The notes beneath the pieces are model-generated. The model saw nothing but the letters and a program-made list of their open reading frames with translations. It did not search any database and was not told the DNA's origin. Shown here one piece after another: positions 8,160 to 17,977 of a stretch of DNA of 64,000 nucleotides. Position numbers and translations under genes: made by a program. Positions within the stretch are counted from its first letter, which is position 1; each line of letters opens with the position of its first letter. Source of the DNA: Xylophilus ampelinus (GTDB taxonomy: Bacteria > Pseudomonadota > Gammaproteobacteria > Burkholderiales > Burkholderiaceae_C); assembly GCF_901875635.1 (NCBI RefSeq), contig NZ_CABFMN010000072.1, forward strand, positions 25,916 to 89,915. Direction: 5' to 3'.

Positions 8160-9110
8160 TCAGGACGCAAGCAGCGCGTCGACCTCGCCGCGGCGCGGCG
8201 GGTCGGCGCCTTCGCGCATGCAGTTGAGGGCCGCCGCGGCGGCGGCGAAGCGCAGCACCTGCGACCACGTTGCCATGGACAGTGACTCCAGCGCCTCGGC
8301 GGTTTCCACGCCGTGCTCCAGCAGGGCCACGGTCAGCCCCGCCGCGAAGGTGTCGCCGGCGCCGATGGTGTCGACCACTCGCGTGGGCGGCGGCGACACC
8401 TCGAACGGCTCGGCGCCGGGCCGGTACAGCGTCGCACCCTCGGCTCCGCGCGTGATGACCACGGCGCGTGGCCCGTGGCGCAGGCAGTCCGCGGCCACGT
8501 CGTGCAGGGGCCGGCCGGGCGCGAGCATCTGGGCGTCCTCGTCGCTCATCTTCACCAGGTCGGCAGCCGCCAGCCACCGGCCGCAGCGCCGCCGCCAGTC
8601 CACCGGGTCGCGGATGAGGCTGGGCCGCGCATTCGGGTCGAAGAGCACGACGCGACGCCCACGCTGCGCCTCGACGAATTCGCCGATGCGCGTCGCGGCC
8701 GGGTCGTGCAGCAGCGAAATGGAGCCGAAGTGCAGCCAGCGGCAGCTGTCGGGCAGCTCGGGCAGTTCCGCCGGTGCCCACAGCGTATCGGCCGTGCCCT
8801 GCATGTAGAAGGCATAGCGGTTGCTGCTCGGCGTGCGCTCGACGAAGGCCAGCGTGCTCGGCGCATCGCTGCGCAGCACGAAGCGGGTGTCGATGCCGTC
8901 GCGGGTGAAACGCTCCAGCAGCCGCTCGCCGAACAGGTCGGTCGACAGCTGCGTGACGAAGCCGGTGGGCATGCCCAGACGTGCCGCCGCCACCGCGCTG
9001 TTGGCCAGTGCACCGCCCACGTGGCCCTGGAAGGCCAGCGCGCCCGCGGCGGTGAAGTCGATCAGCGACTCGCCGATGAAGACGATGCGCATCGCGGCGT
9101 CCACGGTCAT
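8160..9110 (-). CDS. PfkB-family sugar kinase, probably fructokinase
   Basis: 316 residues. It starts with a short strand and IGESLIDF, has GGALANSAVAAARLG (sugar-binding PfkB signature 1) and ends with DTIGAGDTFAAGL (signature 2, with the catalytic aspartate and anion hole). Its ATG overlaps the stop of the polyol dehydrogenase by 4 bp (ATGA), so the two are translationally coupled. A second ATG 18 bp downstream is possible. Fructose made from mannitol or sorbitol would be phosphorylated here to fructose 6-phosphate, which then feeds Pgi, Tal and Zwf encoded further along the window. Fructokinase is inferred from context; ribokinase-type substrates share the same motifs. Confidence 0.88.
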   Translation of the reverse strand: MTVDAAMRIVFIGESLIDFTAAGALAFQGHVGGALANSAVAAARLGMPTGFVTQLSTDLFGERLLERFTRDGIDTRFVLRSDAPSTLAFVERTPSSNRYAFYMQGTADTLWAPAELPELPDSCRWLHFGSISLLHDPAATRIGEFVEAQRGRRVVLFDPNARPSLIRDPVDWRRRCGRWLAAADLVKMSDEDAQMLAPGRPLHDVAADCLRHGPRAVVITRGAEGATLYRPGAEPFEVSPPPTRVVDTIGAGDTFAAGLTVALLEHGVETAEALESLSMATWSQVLRFAAAAAALNCMREGADPPRRGEVDALLAS

Positions 9111-10534
9111 CGCCCTTGACGGGCCTCGAACATCGCCACGCGGTCCGCTGCGCGTCGCATGGCCGACACCAGGCGCCCGTCGCCCGCGAGTTCGCCCCAC
9201 AGGCCCGCGTCGGCACACAGCGCGGCCACCGGGTCGGCCGCGTCGCAGATGGCATGCGCGACCGCCGCGTCCATGCCCTGGTCCTGGTAGGCATAGGGCA
9301 GTTCGCCGCGGTGCCAGCGCTGAAGGAAAGCCAGGAACAGCGCGGGCAGCATCGCCACGCTGTCGATCGTGGCGCCGGCGGCCAGGCGCTCGCGCACCGT
9401 GGGCGCGATGAATCCGGGGATCTTCGAGAAACCGTCGGCCGCCACGCGTTGGTTGGTGTCGCGGATGGCCGGGTTGGAGAAGCGCTCGAGCACCACGTCG
9501 CGGTAGCGCGGCAGGTCCACGGGGCTGGGCGCCGAGGGGTTGCTCAGGCAGGGAATGACGTCATCGGTGACATAGTCGAACGCCATCTGGCGAATCGACG
9601 GCGTGAGCGTGCCTTCGTGAATGAACTGCAGCCCCAGCAGCGTGCCGGCCCAGGCGATGCAGCTGTGGCTGGCGTTGAGGATGCGGATCTTCGCCTCTTC
9701 GTAAGGCTGCACGGACGCCACCAGCTCGACGCCGACCTTTTCCCACGCCGGCCGGCCGGCAATGAAGTCGTCCTCGATCACCCATTGGATGAAGCTCTCG
9801 CCGGTGACGGGCGCCGCATCGTCCCACCCCGTGGCGTTGCGTACGCGCTCGCGCAGCTCGGCCGGCGGGCGCGGCGTGATGCGATCGACCATGGCGTTGG
9901 GGCAGGTGGTGTTCGCCGGCGTCCAGGCCAGGAGCGGTGCATCGCCGATGCGGTCGATGAACTCCAGCAGCCCCGCCCGGAAGCGCTCGCCGTTGTGGCG
10001 CAGGTTGTCGCAGTTCAGGAGCGTGACGGAGCCGGCGTTCGCCGCCATGCGTGCCCGCAGGATGGCTGTGACGGCGCCGTACACCGTCTCGCCGGCCTCG
10101 CCTCGGCGCACCCGCTCGATGTCGGCCGCGAGGTCGGCGAAGCCGAGGTCGAGCCGGTGGTCGTTGTCGAGGTAGTAGCCCGCCTCGGTCACGGTGAAGG
10201 AGACGATGCGCGTGGCCGGGTCGGCGCCGCGCGCGACCATGGCCGCCTGCCCCCGGGCGTAGGGGATGACCTCGCGGATCGATTCGATGCGCTCGTAGCG
10301 GTACTCGCCGGCCGGCGACACGGTCTCGAGCGTGTAGGCACCGCCCTGCGCCTGCAGCGCGGCCAGCACATCGGCCATGTCCGGCCGCAGGTTGGTGCCG
10401 GCCAGCGACCACTCCAGATCGCCCGTGGCGCGCAGCGCCTGCAGGTACACGGCCTGGTGCGCCCGATGGAACGAGCCCAGGCCGAGATGGAGAACCACGG
10501 AGCCGGATGCGGCGGGCGCCGAAGGGGAAGTCAC
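9107..10534 (-). CDS. Long-chain mannitol/D-arabinitol dehydrogenase
   Basis: 475 residues with a GTG start chosen because a GGAGA ribosome site lies about 8 bases upstream and the preceding stop is close. It has HLGLGSFHRAHQAVYL (Rossmann entry of the family), NCDNLRHNG, and the active-site block AKIRILNASH, in which the lysine, asparagine and histidine act in catalysis. Members oxidise mannitol to fructose or D-arabinitol to D-xylulose with NAD, without metal. The presence of both a PfkB kinase and xylulokinase in the operon fits an enzyme used for both polyols. Confidence 0.92.
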   Translation of the reverse strand: MTSPSAPAASGSVVLHLGLGSFHRAHQAVYLQALRATGDLEWSLAGTNLRPDMADVLAALQAQGGAYTLETVSPAGEYRYERIESIREVIPYARGQAAMVARGADPATRIVSFTVTEAGYYLDNDHRLDLGFADLAADIERVRRGEAGETVYGAVTAILRARMAANAGSVTLLNCDNLRHNGERFRAGLLEFIDRIGDAPLLAWTPANTTCPNAMVDRITPRPPAELRERVRNATGWDDAAPVTGESFIQWVIEDDFIAGRPAWEKVGVELVASVQPYEEAKIRILNASHSCIAWAGTLLGLQFIHEGTLTPSIRQMAFDYVTDDVIPCLSNPSAPSPVDLPRYRDVVLERFSNPAIRDTNQRVAADGFSKIPGFIAPTVRERLAAGATIDSVAMLPALFLAFLQRWHRGELPYAYQDQGMDAAVAHAICDAADPVAALCADAGLWGELAGDGRLVSAMRRAADRVAMFEARQGR

Positions 10535-10560
10535 GGAAACACTCTCCGAAAAATGGGAAA

Positions 10561-11595
<1,035 letters not shown>

Positions 11596-11616
11596 GTCGA
11601 TGTCTCCTTCTTCCTG

Positions 11617-12453
11617 TTACTTGACCGCGCCGAAGGTCAGGCCTTGGACGAGTTGCTTTTGCGAGAACCAGCCGAAGACCACGATGGGCGCGATCGCCAT
11701 CAGGGAGGCGGCCGACAGCTTGGCCCAGAACAGGCCTTCGGGGCTGGAGTAGGACGCGATGAGCGTGGCCAGCGTGCCCGCCTTGGCCGAGGTGAGATTG
11801 AGTGCCCAGAACGCTTCGTTCCAGCTCAGCACCAGGCACAGCAGGCCGCAGGAGGCCAGACCGCCCACGGACAGCGGCATGACCACGTGGCGGAATTCGG
11901 TCCACACCGTCGCGCCGTCCATGCGGGCCGCTTCGAGGATCTCGTTGGGGATGTCCTTGAGGCTGGTGTAGAGCATCCACACCATGATCGGCAGATTGGA
12001 CAGCGTGAAGACGATGATCAGCGCGGGGAGCGAATCCAGCAGGCCTGCCGTCTGGGCCAGCACATAGATCGGCACCAGGGCGCCGACGGCCGGCATCATC
12101 TTGGTGGAGAGCATCCACATCAGGATGTCGCGCGTCCTCTTCGTGCGGAAAAAGGCCATCGAGTAGGCGGCCGGCAGCGCGATGGCCAGGCCGATGATCG
12201 TCGACGCCACGCTCGTGATGAGCGAGTTGCGGGCGTACAGCAGGTAGTCGCTGCGCACCTGCACTTCGGCAAAATTCTCCATGGTCGGCGTGAAGACGAA
12301 GAGCGGCGGCACGGCGATGGCCTGCAGCTCGGTCTTGAAGGCCGTGAGGAACAGCCAGCCGAGCGGGAAGAACAACAGCAGCGTGACAGCCCAGGCCGCC
12401 ACGGTGCGGATGGTCGTGGGCAGCAGCGTGCTGGGGGGAGAGGCGTGGGACAT
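11617..12453 (-). CDS. Carbohydrate ABC transporter permease (MalG/SmoG type)
   Basis: 278 residues with six predicted membrane helices, the first at about residues 18-38 (TVAAWAVTLLLFFPLGWLF). The EAA loop that contacts the ATPase reads EILEAARMDGAT and is followed by a G at the usual spacing. This is the second inner-membrane subunit of the polyol importer. The stop lies 21 bp before the ATPase and the start 13 bp behind the first permease. Confidence 0.92.
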   Translation of the reverse strand: MSHASPPSTLLPTTIRTVAAWAVTLLLFFPLGWLFLTAFKTELQAIAVPPLFVFTPTMENFAEVQVRSDYLLYARNSLITSVASTIIGLAIALPAAYSMAFFRTKRTRDILMWMLSTKMMPAVGALVPIYVLAQTAGLLDSLPALIIVFTLSNLPIMVWMLYTSLKDIPNEILEAARMDGATVWTEFRHVVMPLSVGGLASCGLLCLVLSWNEAFWALNLTSAKAGTLATLIASYSSPEGLFWAKLSAASLMAIAPIVVFGWFSQKQLVQGLTFGAVK

Positions 12454-12466
12454 GTGCGTCGTCTCC

Positions 12467-13324
12467 TCAGTCGAGGTTCTTGCCGATGATGCGGATCAGG
12501 AAGGCCGCCACGATGTTGGCCAGGATCACCGCGAACAGAGCGCCCGCGGACGCGACGCCGACATCGAAGTTCATCAGCGACTGCTTGAAGATCATGTACG
12601 TGAGGTTGGTGCTCGCGTTCCCGGGCCCGCCATTGGTCGTGATGGCGATCTCGGCGAAGACCGAGAGCAGGAAGATCATCTCGATCATGATCACCACCGC
12701 CATGGGCCGGCCCAGGTGCGGCAGCGTGAGATAGAAGAAGCGCTGCGGGGCGCTGGCGCCGTCCATGCGCGCGGCTTCCATCTGCTCGCGGTCCAGCGAC
12801 TGCAGCGAGGTGATGAAGATCAGGCAGGCGAAGGGCAGCCATTGCCAGGCGACCATGACGATCACCGACAGCAGCGGCCAGTCGGTGAGCCAATCGACCG
12901 GCTCGGCGCCGAACATGCGCCATACATCGGCCAGGATGCCGTAGATCGGGTTCATCATCATGTGCTTCCACAGCAGGGCGTTGACCGCGGGCATGACGAA
13001 GAAGGGCGAGATCAACAGCACCCGCACGATGCCGCGCCCCGGGAAAGGCTCGTTCACCAGCAGGGCCAGCAGCACGCCAAGCACCACGGTGATGAGCACC
13101 ACGCTGCCGATCAGCAGCAGCGTGTTCCACACCGCCGGCCAGAAGTCCGGATCGGTGACGAAGTAGTGGAAGTTGTCGATGCCCGCGAAGGTGCGCTCGC
13201 CGGGCTGCATCAGGTTGTAGTTGACGAACGAGAAGTACAACGTCATCAACAGGGGCACGATCATCCAGAGGAAGAGCGCGATCACGGCGGGCGCCATCAG
13301 GGCCCGGGGCAGCAGTCTTTTCAT
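12467..13324 (-). CDS. Carbohydrate ABC transporter permease (MalF/SmoF type)
   Basis: 285 residues from the ATG at 13324, which gives a normal MKRLLPRALMAPAVIALFLWM membrane entry; eleven extra upstream codons are not needed. Six helices and an EAA loop (QMEAARMDGASAPQ) are visible. It pairs with the permease at 11617-12453 in the inner membrane. The family also includes glycerol-3-phosphate and maltose permeases; the polyol assignment rests on the neighbouring dehydrogenases. Confidence 0.91.
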   Translation of the reverse strand: MKRLLPRALMAPAVIALFLWMIVPLLMTLYFSFVNYNLMQPGERTFAGIDNFHYFVTDPDFWPAVWNTLLLIGSVVLITVVLGVLLALLVNEPFPGRGIVRVLLISPFFVMPAVNALLWKHMMMNPIYGILADVWRMFGAEPVDWLTDWPLLSVIVMVAWQWLPFACLIFITSLQSLDREQMEAARMDGASAPQRFFYLTLPHLGRPMAVVIMIEMIFLLSVFAEIAITTNGGPGNASTNLTYMIFKQSLMNFDVGVASAGALFAVILANIVAAFLIRIIGKNLD

Positions 13325-13397
13325 GGCAGCACTCCGGCAAGCATCAGCAACACACAATGGCCCGGCGCCTCCCCGGCGCCGGGCCGCCCCGCGATGC

Positions 13398-14714
13398 CTA
13401 CTTGTAGTAGCCGCCCTTCTTCATCTCGCGCTCGGCCAGGGTCTGCGAGGTCTTCAGCGCCTGGTCCACCGTGACCTTGCCCGCGAGCGCCGCACTCATC
13501 TGCTGGCCCACGCCCACGCCGATGGCCTGGAACTCGGGGATCGCCGCGTACTGCACGCCGGCATAGGGCGACTTGGGCAGCGTGTTTTCGCCCGGGTTGG
13601 GGTTGGCCGAGTCGATGGCCCTCTTCTCGGCGGCGGCGAACTTGGCGACCTTCTGGAACTCGGGGTTCGCGTAGGTCGACTTGCGCGTGCCCGTGGGCAC
13701 CGCGCCCCAGCCCTGCTCCTTGGCTACCAGATTGATGTAGTCCTTCGAGGTGGCCCAGCGGATGAACTTCTGCGCCGCCTCGTCCTTGGTCGAGCTGGCA
13801 GGGATGGCGAGGTTCCACGACCACAGCCAGTTCGCGCCCTTGGGCGTGACGGCGACCGGTGCCGCGGCATAGGCCACCTTGTCCGCGACCTTGGACTGCT
13901 TGGGGTCGGAGATGAACGACGCGGCGATCGTGGCATCGACCCACTGCGCGCACTTGCCTTCGTTGAAGAGGGCCAGGTTCTCGTTGAAGCTGTTGGCGGC
14001 AGCACCGGGAGGGCCGGCCTTCTTCATCAGGTCGACGTAGAAGGTGATCGCGTCCTTCCAGGGCTTGGTGTCGATCTGCGGCTTCCACTGCATGTCGAAC
14101 CACTGCCCACCGTTGGTGTTGACCAGCGTGGTGAGGAAGGCCATGTTGTCGCCCCAGCCCGGCTTGCCGCGCAGGCACATGCCATACACGCCGGCTTTGG
14201 GATCGTTGGCCTTTTCGGCGAAGGCCTTCACTTCGGCCCAGGTGGGCGGATCGCTGAACTTCACGCCCGCCTTGTCGGCCAGGTCCTTGCGGTACATGAG
14301 CATCGAGCTCTCGCCATAGAAGGGGGCGGCGTAGAGCTTGCCTTCGTACGACAGGCCGCTGCGGATCGCGGGCAGCAGGTCGTCCACGTCGTAGGCCGCA
14401 TCGGTGGCGATGGGCTTGAGCCAGCCCTTCTTGGACCAGATCGGCGCCTCGTACAGGCCGATGGTCATCACGTCGAACTGGCCGCCCTTGGTGGCGATGT
14501 CGGTCGTCACGCGCTGGCGCAGCGTGCCTTCTTCCAGCGTGACCCACTTGAGCTTGATGTCGGGGTTCGCCTTCTCGAAGAAGGGGGTGAGCTTCTGCAT
14601 CTCGATCATGTGGCCGTTGTTCACGGTGGCGATGACGAGTTCGGTGGCGGCGTGGGCCGCGAGGGCGGTGGCGGTGAGCGCGAGCACGAGGCCCGCCTGG
14701 GCAAAACGCTTCAT
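13398..14714 (-). CDS. Periplasmic polyol-binding protein (SmoE type)
   Basis: 438 residues. A Sec signal peptide is clear: MKRFAQAGLVLALTATALA, cut after AHA. The mature part belongs to the cluster of bacterial extracellular solute-binding proteins for sugars (ATELVIATVNNGHMIEMQ at the start). It captures the polyol in the periplasm for the permease pair that follows it. It is the first gene of the operon, with AGGAGACACC before the ATG and the promoter expected in 14715-14880. Confidence 0.92.
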   Translation of the reverse strand: MKRFAQAGLVLALTATALAAHAATELVIATVNNGHMIEMQKLTPFFEKANPDIKLKWVTLEEGTLRQRVTTDIATKGGQFDVMTIGLYEAPIWSKKGWLKPIATDAAYDVDDLLPAIRSGLSYEGKLYAAPFYGESSMLMYRKDLADKAGVKFSDPPTWAEVKAFAEKANDPKAGVYGMCLRGKPGWGDNMAFLTTLVNTNGGQWFDMQWKPQIDTKPWKDAITFYVDLMKKAGPPGAAANSFNENLALFNEGKCAQWVDATIAASFISDPKQSKVADKVAYAAAPVAVTPKGANWLWSWNLAIPASSTKDEAAQKFIRWATSKDYINLVAKEQGWGAVPTGTRKSTYANPEFQKVAKFAAAEKRAIDSANPNPGENTLPKSPYAGVQYAAIPEFQAIGVGVGQQMSAALAGKVTVDQALKTSQTLAEREMKKGGYYK

Positions 14715-14803
14715 GGTGTCTCCTTGGGGGTTCCACGACCCGGCGGTCGCTGGGACGGAATTCTGAGGACGCTACCTTGCGGCTTTGGTACCTCCGTCGT
14801 CCA

Positions 14804-14825
14804 CACCAATACTCTTTTGCACCAA
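14804..14825 (-). promoter_or_regulatory. Candidate AraC-type operator upstream of the polyol operon
   Basis: On the minus strand TTGGTG occurs twice in the same direction, 16 bp apart (14820-14825 and 14804-14809), about 90 to 110 bp before the binding-protein ATG. AraC proteins bind direct repeats near the -35 region, and an AraC gene lies in the operon. Two 6-bp matches are weak evidence. Confidence 0.3.
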
Positions 14826-14883
14826 GTTCTCGGTAGATTCCCTAGGAACAGCAATACAGGATGTAATTCACGGCCCATGCGGG

Positions 14884-14911
14884 CGCAAAAAAGGCCGCAC
14901 GAGGCGGCCTT
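14884..14911 (-). terminator. Rho-independent terminator behind the DUF805 gene
   Basis: Read on the minus strand, AAGGCCGC pairs with GCGGCCTT across a 5-base loop (14891-14911) and is followed by a run of six thymines. It lies about 22 bp behind the DUF805 stop and separates that gene from the polyol operon promoter. Confidence 0.85.
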
Positions 14912-14932
14912 GCAAGGATGGACGATCCGGGC

Positions 14933-15265
14933 TCAGGCCGCGGGCGGCGCGCCGAATGGATTGCTTTCAGACTGGCTGGGCTGCACCAGCAGGAACAGCA
15001 GGTAGAAGTTGACCAGCGGAATCAGGCCCAGCAGCAGGAACCAGCCCGACTTGCCGATGTCGTGCAGGCGGCGCGCGCCGGCCGCAAGGGCGGGCAGCAG
15101 AAAGCCGAGCGCGGCGATGGCGTAGACGTACTGGTGGATGAACTGCGCGACGATGAGCACGATCACCTCGAACAGCACGAACCACCAGTATTCGGAGCGC
15201 GAGGCGCGGCCGGTGAAGTCGGCGTATTTGGCGAAGCAGGTCTTGACTGCGTCCATGAATTTCAT
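14933..15265 (-). CDS. DUF805 inner-membrane protein
   Basis: 110 residues with the DUF805 pattern: a short N-terminal YADFTGRASRSEYWWF block (the R-x-x-R-x-E-YW signature), three or four membrane helices, and ARRLHDIGKSGWFLL between them. Function of the family is not known. The gene stands alone: its own terminator follows and the rut control region lies upstream on the other side. Confidence 0.88.
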   Translation of the reverse strand: MKFMDAVKTCFAKYADFTGRASRSEYWWFVLFEVIVLIVAQFIHQYVYAIAALGFLLPALAAGARRLHDIGKSGWFLLLGLIPLVNFYLLFLLVQPSQSESNPFGAPPAA

Positions 15266-15499
15266 AGGTCAACTCCTCTTGATAGGTCCCACGGGAAAAC
15301 TCCCCGCGGGATCATATCGGGGGCATATGGCCTTTTCGGGACACCTGTCGGGCTAGTGCTTCCGGACTAAGGCAATGCCGAACCGGGAACGGGCGTGACG
15401 CGTTGCCTGGGCCGGACAGGAGTCGGCACCCTTTCGCACCATCGCCCGGCATGGTTCGCACCAGCTTGCCGCACACCGGCGAATCTCTGCGAACCGTTT

Positions 15500-15515
15500 T
15501 GGACCATTTGGTCAA
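15500..15515 (+). promoter_or_regulatory. RutR operator upstream of rutA
   Basis: The 16-mer TGGACCATTTGGTCAA matches the E. coli RutR consensus TTGACCA-NN-TGGTCAA at all but one fixed position. RutR is a TetR-family repressor released by uracil or thymine, and rutR is encoded 4.5 kb away. The site lies 109 bp before the rutA ATG and about 55 bp upstream of the sigma-54 element. Confidence 0.85.
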
Positions 15516-15569
15516 AACCACGCCATCGAAAACGACATAAGGCATTGATTCAAAAAAAGAAAACCGATT

Positions 15570-15586
15570 TGGCACGGCGCATGCAA
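15570..15586 (+). promoter_or_regulatory. Sigma-54 (-24/-12) promoter of rutA
   Basis: TGGCACGGCGCATGCAA has GG and GC separated by exactly 10 bases and matches the TGGCACG-N4-TTGCA consensus with one change (A for the first T of TTGC). It ends about 38 bp before the rutA ATG. Sigma-54 control fits a nitrogen-scavenging pathway; the E. coli rut operon is known to be NtrC-activated. Confidence 0.75.
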
Positions 15587-15623
15587 ACGCGATGCAAGTT
15601 CCTCTTGTACGGAGTCCCTTGCC

Positions 15624-16745
15624 ATGAAAGTCGGCGTTTTCATCCCCATCGGCAACAACGGCTGGCTGCTGTCGCAGAACGCGCCGCAATACAAGCCGAG
15701 CTTCGCACTCAACAAAACCATCACCCTCAAGGCCGAGCACTACGGCATGGACTTCGCGCTGTCCATGATCAAGCTGCGCGGCTTCGGCGGGAAGACGGAG
15801 TTCTGGGACCACAACCTGGAGTCCTTCACGCTGATGTCGGGCCTGGCGGCCGTGACGACGAAGATCAAGCTCTTCGCCACCGCGGCCTCGCTGGTGATGC
15901 CGCCGGCCATCGTGGCACGCATGGCCTCGACCATCGACAGCATCTCGGGCGGCCGCTTCGGCCTGAACCTCGTGACCGGCTGGCAGCGCCCCGAGTACTC
16001 GCAGATGGGCATGTGGCCTGGCGACGAGTTCTTCGCCACGCGCTACCAGTACCTGTCGGAATACATCCAGGTGCTGCGCGACCTGTGGGGCCAGGGCCAG
16101 TCGGACTTCAAGGGCGAGTACTTCAAGATGGACGACTGCCGCCTGAGCCCGCAGCCGCAGGCGCCCATGAAAGTGATCTGCGCCGGCCAGAGCGACGCCG
16201 GCATGGCCTTCTCGGCCCAGTATGCCGACTACAACTTCTGCTTCGGCAAAGGCGTGAACACGCCCAAGGCCTTCGCGCCCGCGGCACAGAAGCTGATCGA
16301 GGCCACGGCCAGGACCGGCCGCCACGTGACCACCTACGTGCTGATCATGGTGATCGCCGCCGAGACCGACGAGGCCGCCTTCGCCAAGTGGGAGCACTAC
16401 AAGGCTGGCGCCGACACCGAAGCGATTGCGTGGATGGCACAGCAGGGCGCGGCCGACACCAAGTCGGGCGGCGACACCAACGTGCGCCAGATGACCGACG
16501 CCACCTCGCCTTCGGCCGTGAACATCAACATGGGCACGTTGGTGGGCTCCTGGGCCAGCGTGGCCCGCATGCTCGACGAAATGGCCGAGGTGCCCGGCAC
16601 CGAGGGCGTGCTGCTGACCTTCGACGACTTCGTCCAGGGCGTCGAGGACTTCGGCGAACGCATCCAGCCGCTGATGAAGAGCCGCGTCGGTGTCGATACG
16701 CCCGTGCCCACGCAGGTTGGCGCGCCGGAAGCCCTGGCCGCTTGA
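15624..16745 (+). CDS. rutA: Pyrimidine monooxygenase RutA
   Basis: 373 residues of the luciferase-like flavin monooxygenase family, starting [17 protein letters not shown] as RutA proteins do. [20 protein letters not shown] contains the family's flavin-binding region. RutA opens the uracil ring with reduced FMN and oxygen between N3 and C4, giving ureidoacrylate peracid. FMNH2 would come from RutF at the end of the operon. The start has an upstream GGAG. Gene order A-B-C-D-E-F is the same as in E. coli. Confidence 0.96.
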   Translation: MKVGVFIPIGNNGWLLSQNAPQYKPSFALNKTITLKAEHYGMDFALSMIKLRGFGGKTEFWDHNLESFTLMSGLAAVTTKIKLFATAASLVMPPAIVARMASTIDSISGGRFGLNLVTGWQRPEYSQMGMWPGDEFFATRYQYLSEYIQVLRDLWGQGQSDFKGEYFKMDDCRLSPQPQAPMKVICAGQSDAGMAFSAQYADYNFCFGKGVNTPKAFAPAAQKLIEATARTGRHVTTYVLIMVIAAETDEAAFAKWEHYKAGADTEAIAWMAQQGAADTKSGGDTNVRQMTDATSPSAVNINMGTLVGSWASVARMLDEMAEVPGTEGVLLTFDDFVQGVEDFGERIQPLMKSRVGVDTPVPTQVGAPEALAA

Positions 16746-16759
16746 GAAAGGACGCCACC

Positions 16760-17545
16760 ATGACTTCCCCCAAGACCAACGCCACCCTGCGCTCGACCAC
16801 GCCGGTCGGCCCGCCCCCCGTGCCGGGCGCACCTGCGCCGACGGTGATCCCCGCGCGCCCCGAGCCCCTGGCCCTTGTGCCCACGCAGACCGCGCTGATC
16901 GTGGTCGACATGCAGAACGCCTATGCCTCGCTCGGCGGCTACGTCGACTCGGCCGGCTTCGACATCTCGGGCGCCCAGGGCACCATCGCCGGCATCGTGC
17001 GCGCCATCGAGGCGGCGCGTGCCGCCGGCATGCTCATCGTCTTCCTGCAGAACGGCTGGGACGCGAAGTACGTGGAAGCAGGCGGCGCCGGCTCGCCCAA
17101 CTGGCACAAGTCCAACGCCCTCAAGACCATGCGCGCCAAGCCCGAGCTGCAGGGCCGCTTTCTGGCCAAGGGCGGGTGGGATTACGAGCTCATCGAGGCG
17201 ATGAAGCCGCAGCCCGGCGACATCGTGATTCCCAAGACGCGCTACAGCGGCTTCTTCAACAGCACGCTGGACAGCAGCCTGCGCGCCCGCGGCATCCGCA
17301 GCCTGGTGTTCACCGGCATCGCCACCAACGTGTGCGTGGAGTCCACGCTGCGTGATGCCTTCCACCTGGAGTACTTCGCGCTGATGCTGGAAGACGCCAC
17401 CCACGAGCTGGGCGGGCCGGCCATCCAGCAGGGCACGGTCTACAACGTCGAGACCTTCTTCGGCTGGGTCTCCACCGTGGACGCCTTCTGCCGCGCGCTC
17501 GCCCCTGCCACCACGCCGGCCGCCGCCGAGGCGGCCACCGCCTGA
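16760..17545 (+). CDS. rutB: Ureidoacrylate amidohydrolase RutB
   Basis: 261 residues of the isochorismatase-like cysteine hydrolases. The catalytic triad is visible: Asp50 in VVDMQNAY, Lys159 in PKTRYSGF, Cys192 in TNVCVEST. It hydrolyses the ureidoacrylate (peracid) made by RutA to aminoacrylate, carbon dioxide and ammonia. The N-terminal 40 residues are rich in Pro, Thr and Ala and are a little longer than in E. coli. The ATG follows the rutA stop by 14 bp. Confidence 0.95.
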   Translation: MTSPKTNATLRSTTPVGPPPVPGAPAPTVIPARPEPLALVPTQTALIVVDMQNAYASLGGYVDSAGFDISGAQGTIAGIVRAIEAARAAGMLIVFLQNGWDAKYVEAGGAGSPNWHKSNALKTMRAKPELQGRFLAKGGWDYELIEAMKPQPGDIVIPKTRYSGFFNSTLDSSLRARGIRSLVFTGIATNVCVESTLRDAFHLEYFALMLEDATHELGGPAIQQGTVYNVETFFGWVSTVDAFCRALAPATTPAAAEAATA

Positions 17546-17576
17546 CCCTTCGCCAACCCCACCCAGGAGCCACTTC

Positions 17577-17969
17577 ATGCCCAAGGAAGCCATCATCCCC
17601 CCTGGCACCGGCACCCCCATCGCCCCCTTCGTGCCCGGCACGCTGGCCGACGGCGTCGTCTACGTCTCGGGCACCCTGCCCTTCGACAAGGACAACAACG
17701 TGGTGCACGTCGGCGACGCCACCGCGCAGACGCGCCACGTGCTCGAGACCATCAAGGGCGTCATCGAGGCCGCCGGCGGCACCATGGACGACGTGACCTT
17801 CAACATGATCTTCGTCACCGACTGGGCCAACTACGCCAAGGTCAACGCGGTGTACGCCGAGTACTTCCCGGGCACTAAGCCGGCGCGCTACTGCATCCAG
17901 TGCGGCTTGGTGAAGCCCGACGCGCTGGTGGAGATCGCTTCCATCGCCCATGTGGGCAAGAAGGCCTGA
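17577..17969 (+). CDS. rutC: Aminoacrylate deaminase RutC (RidA/YjgF family)
   Basis: 130 residues, the standard RidA length. [33 protein letters not shown] and the C-terminal [14 protein letters not shown] block with the family's substrate-binding residues are present. It removes aminoacrylate by speeding its hydrolysis to malonic semialdehyde and ammonia. A GGAG ribosome site precedes the ATG, and the gene lies between rutB and rutD. Confidence 0.95.
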   Translation: MPKEAIIPPGTGTPIAPFVPGTLADGVVYVSGTLPFDKDNNVVHVGDATAQTRHVLETIKGVIEAAGGTMDDVTFNMIFVTDWANYAKVNAVYAEYFPGTKPARYCIQCGLVKPDALVEIASIAHVGKKA

Positions 17970-17977
17970 GCCGCGTC

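Larger units (their letters stand above)
15266..15623. other. Gene-free control region upstream of rutA
   Basis: 358 bp between the divergent DUF805 gene and rutA. It holds the RutR-type palindrome at 15500-15515 and a sigma-54 promoter element at 15570-15586. A GCACCA half-site of the kind found in NtrC sites is seen near 15459, but no full NtrC palindrome. I see no open frame worth calling. Confidence 0.7.

Noticed and set aside
15450..15490. NtrC enhancer upstream of rutA
   Set aside because: Only GCACCA-type half-sites were found; the opposite halves do not match.
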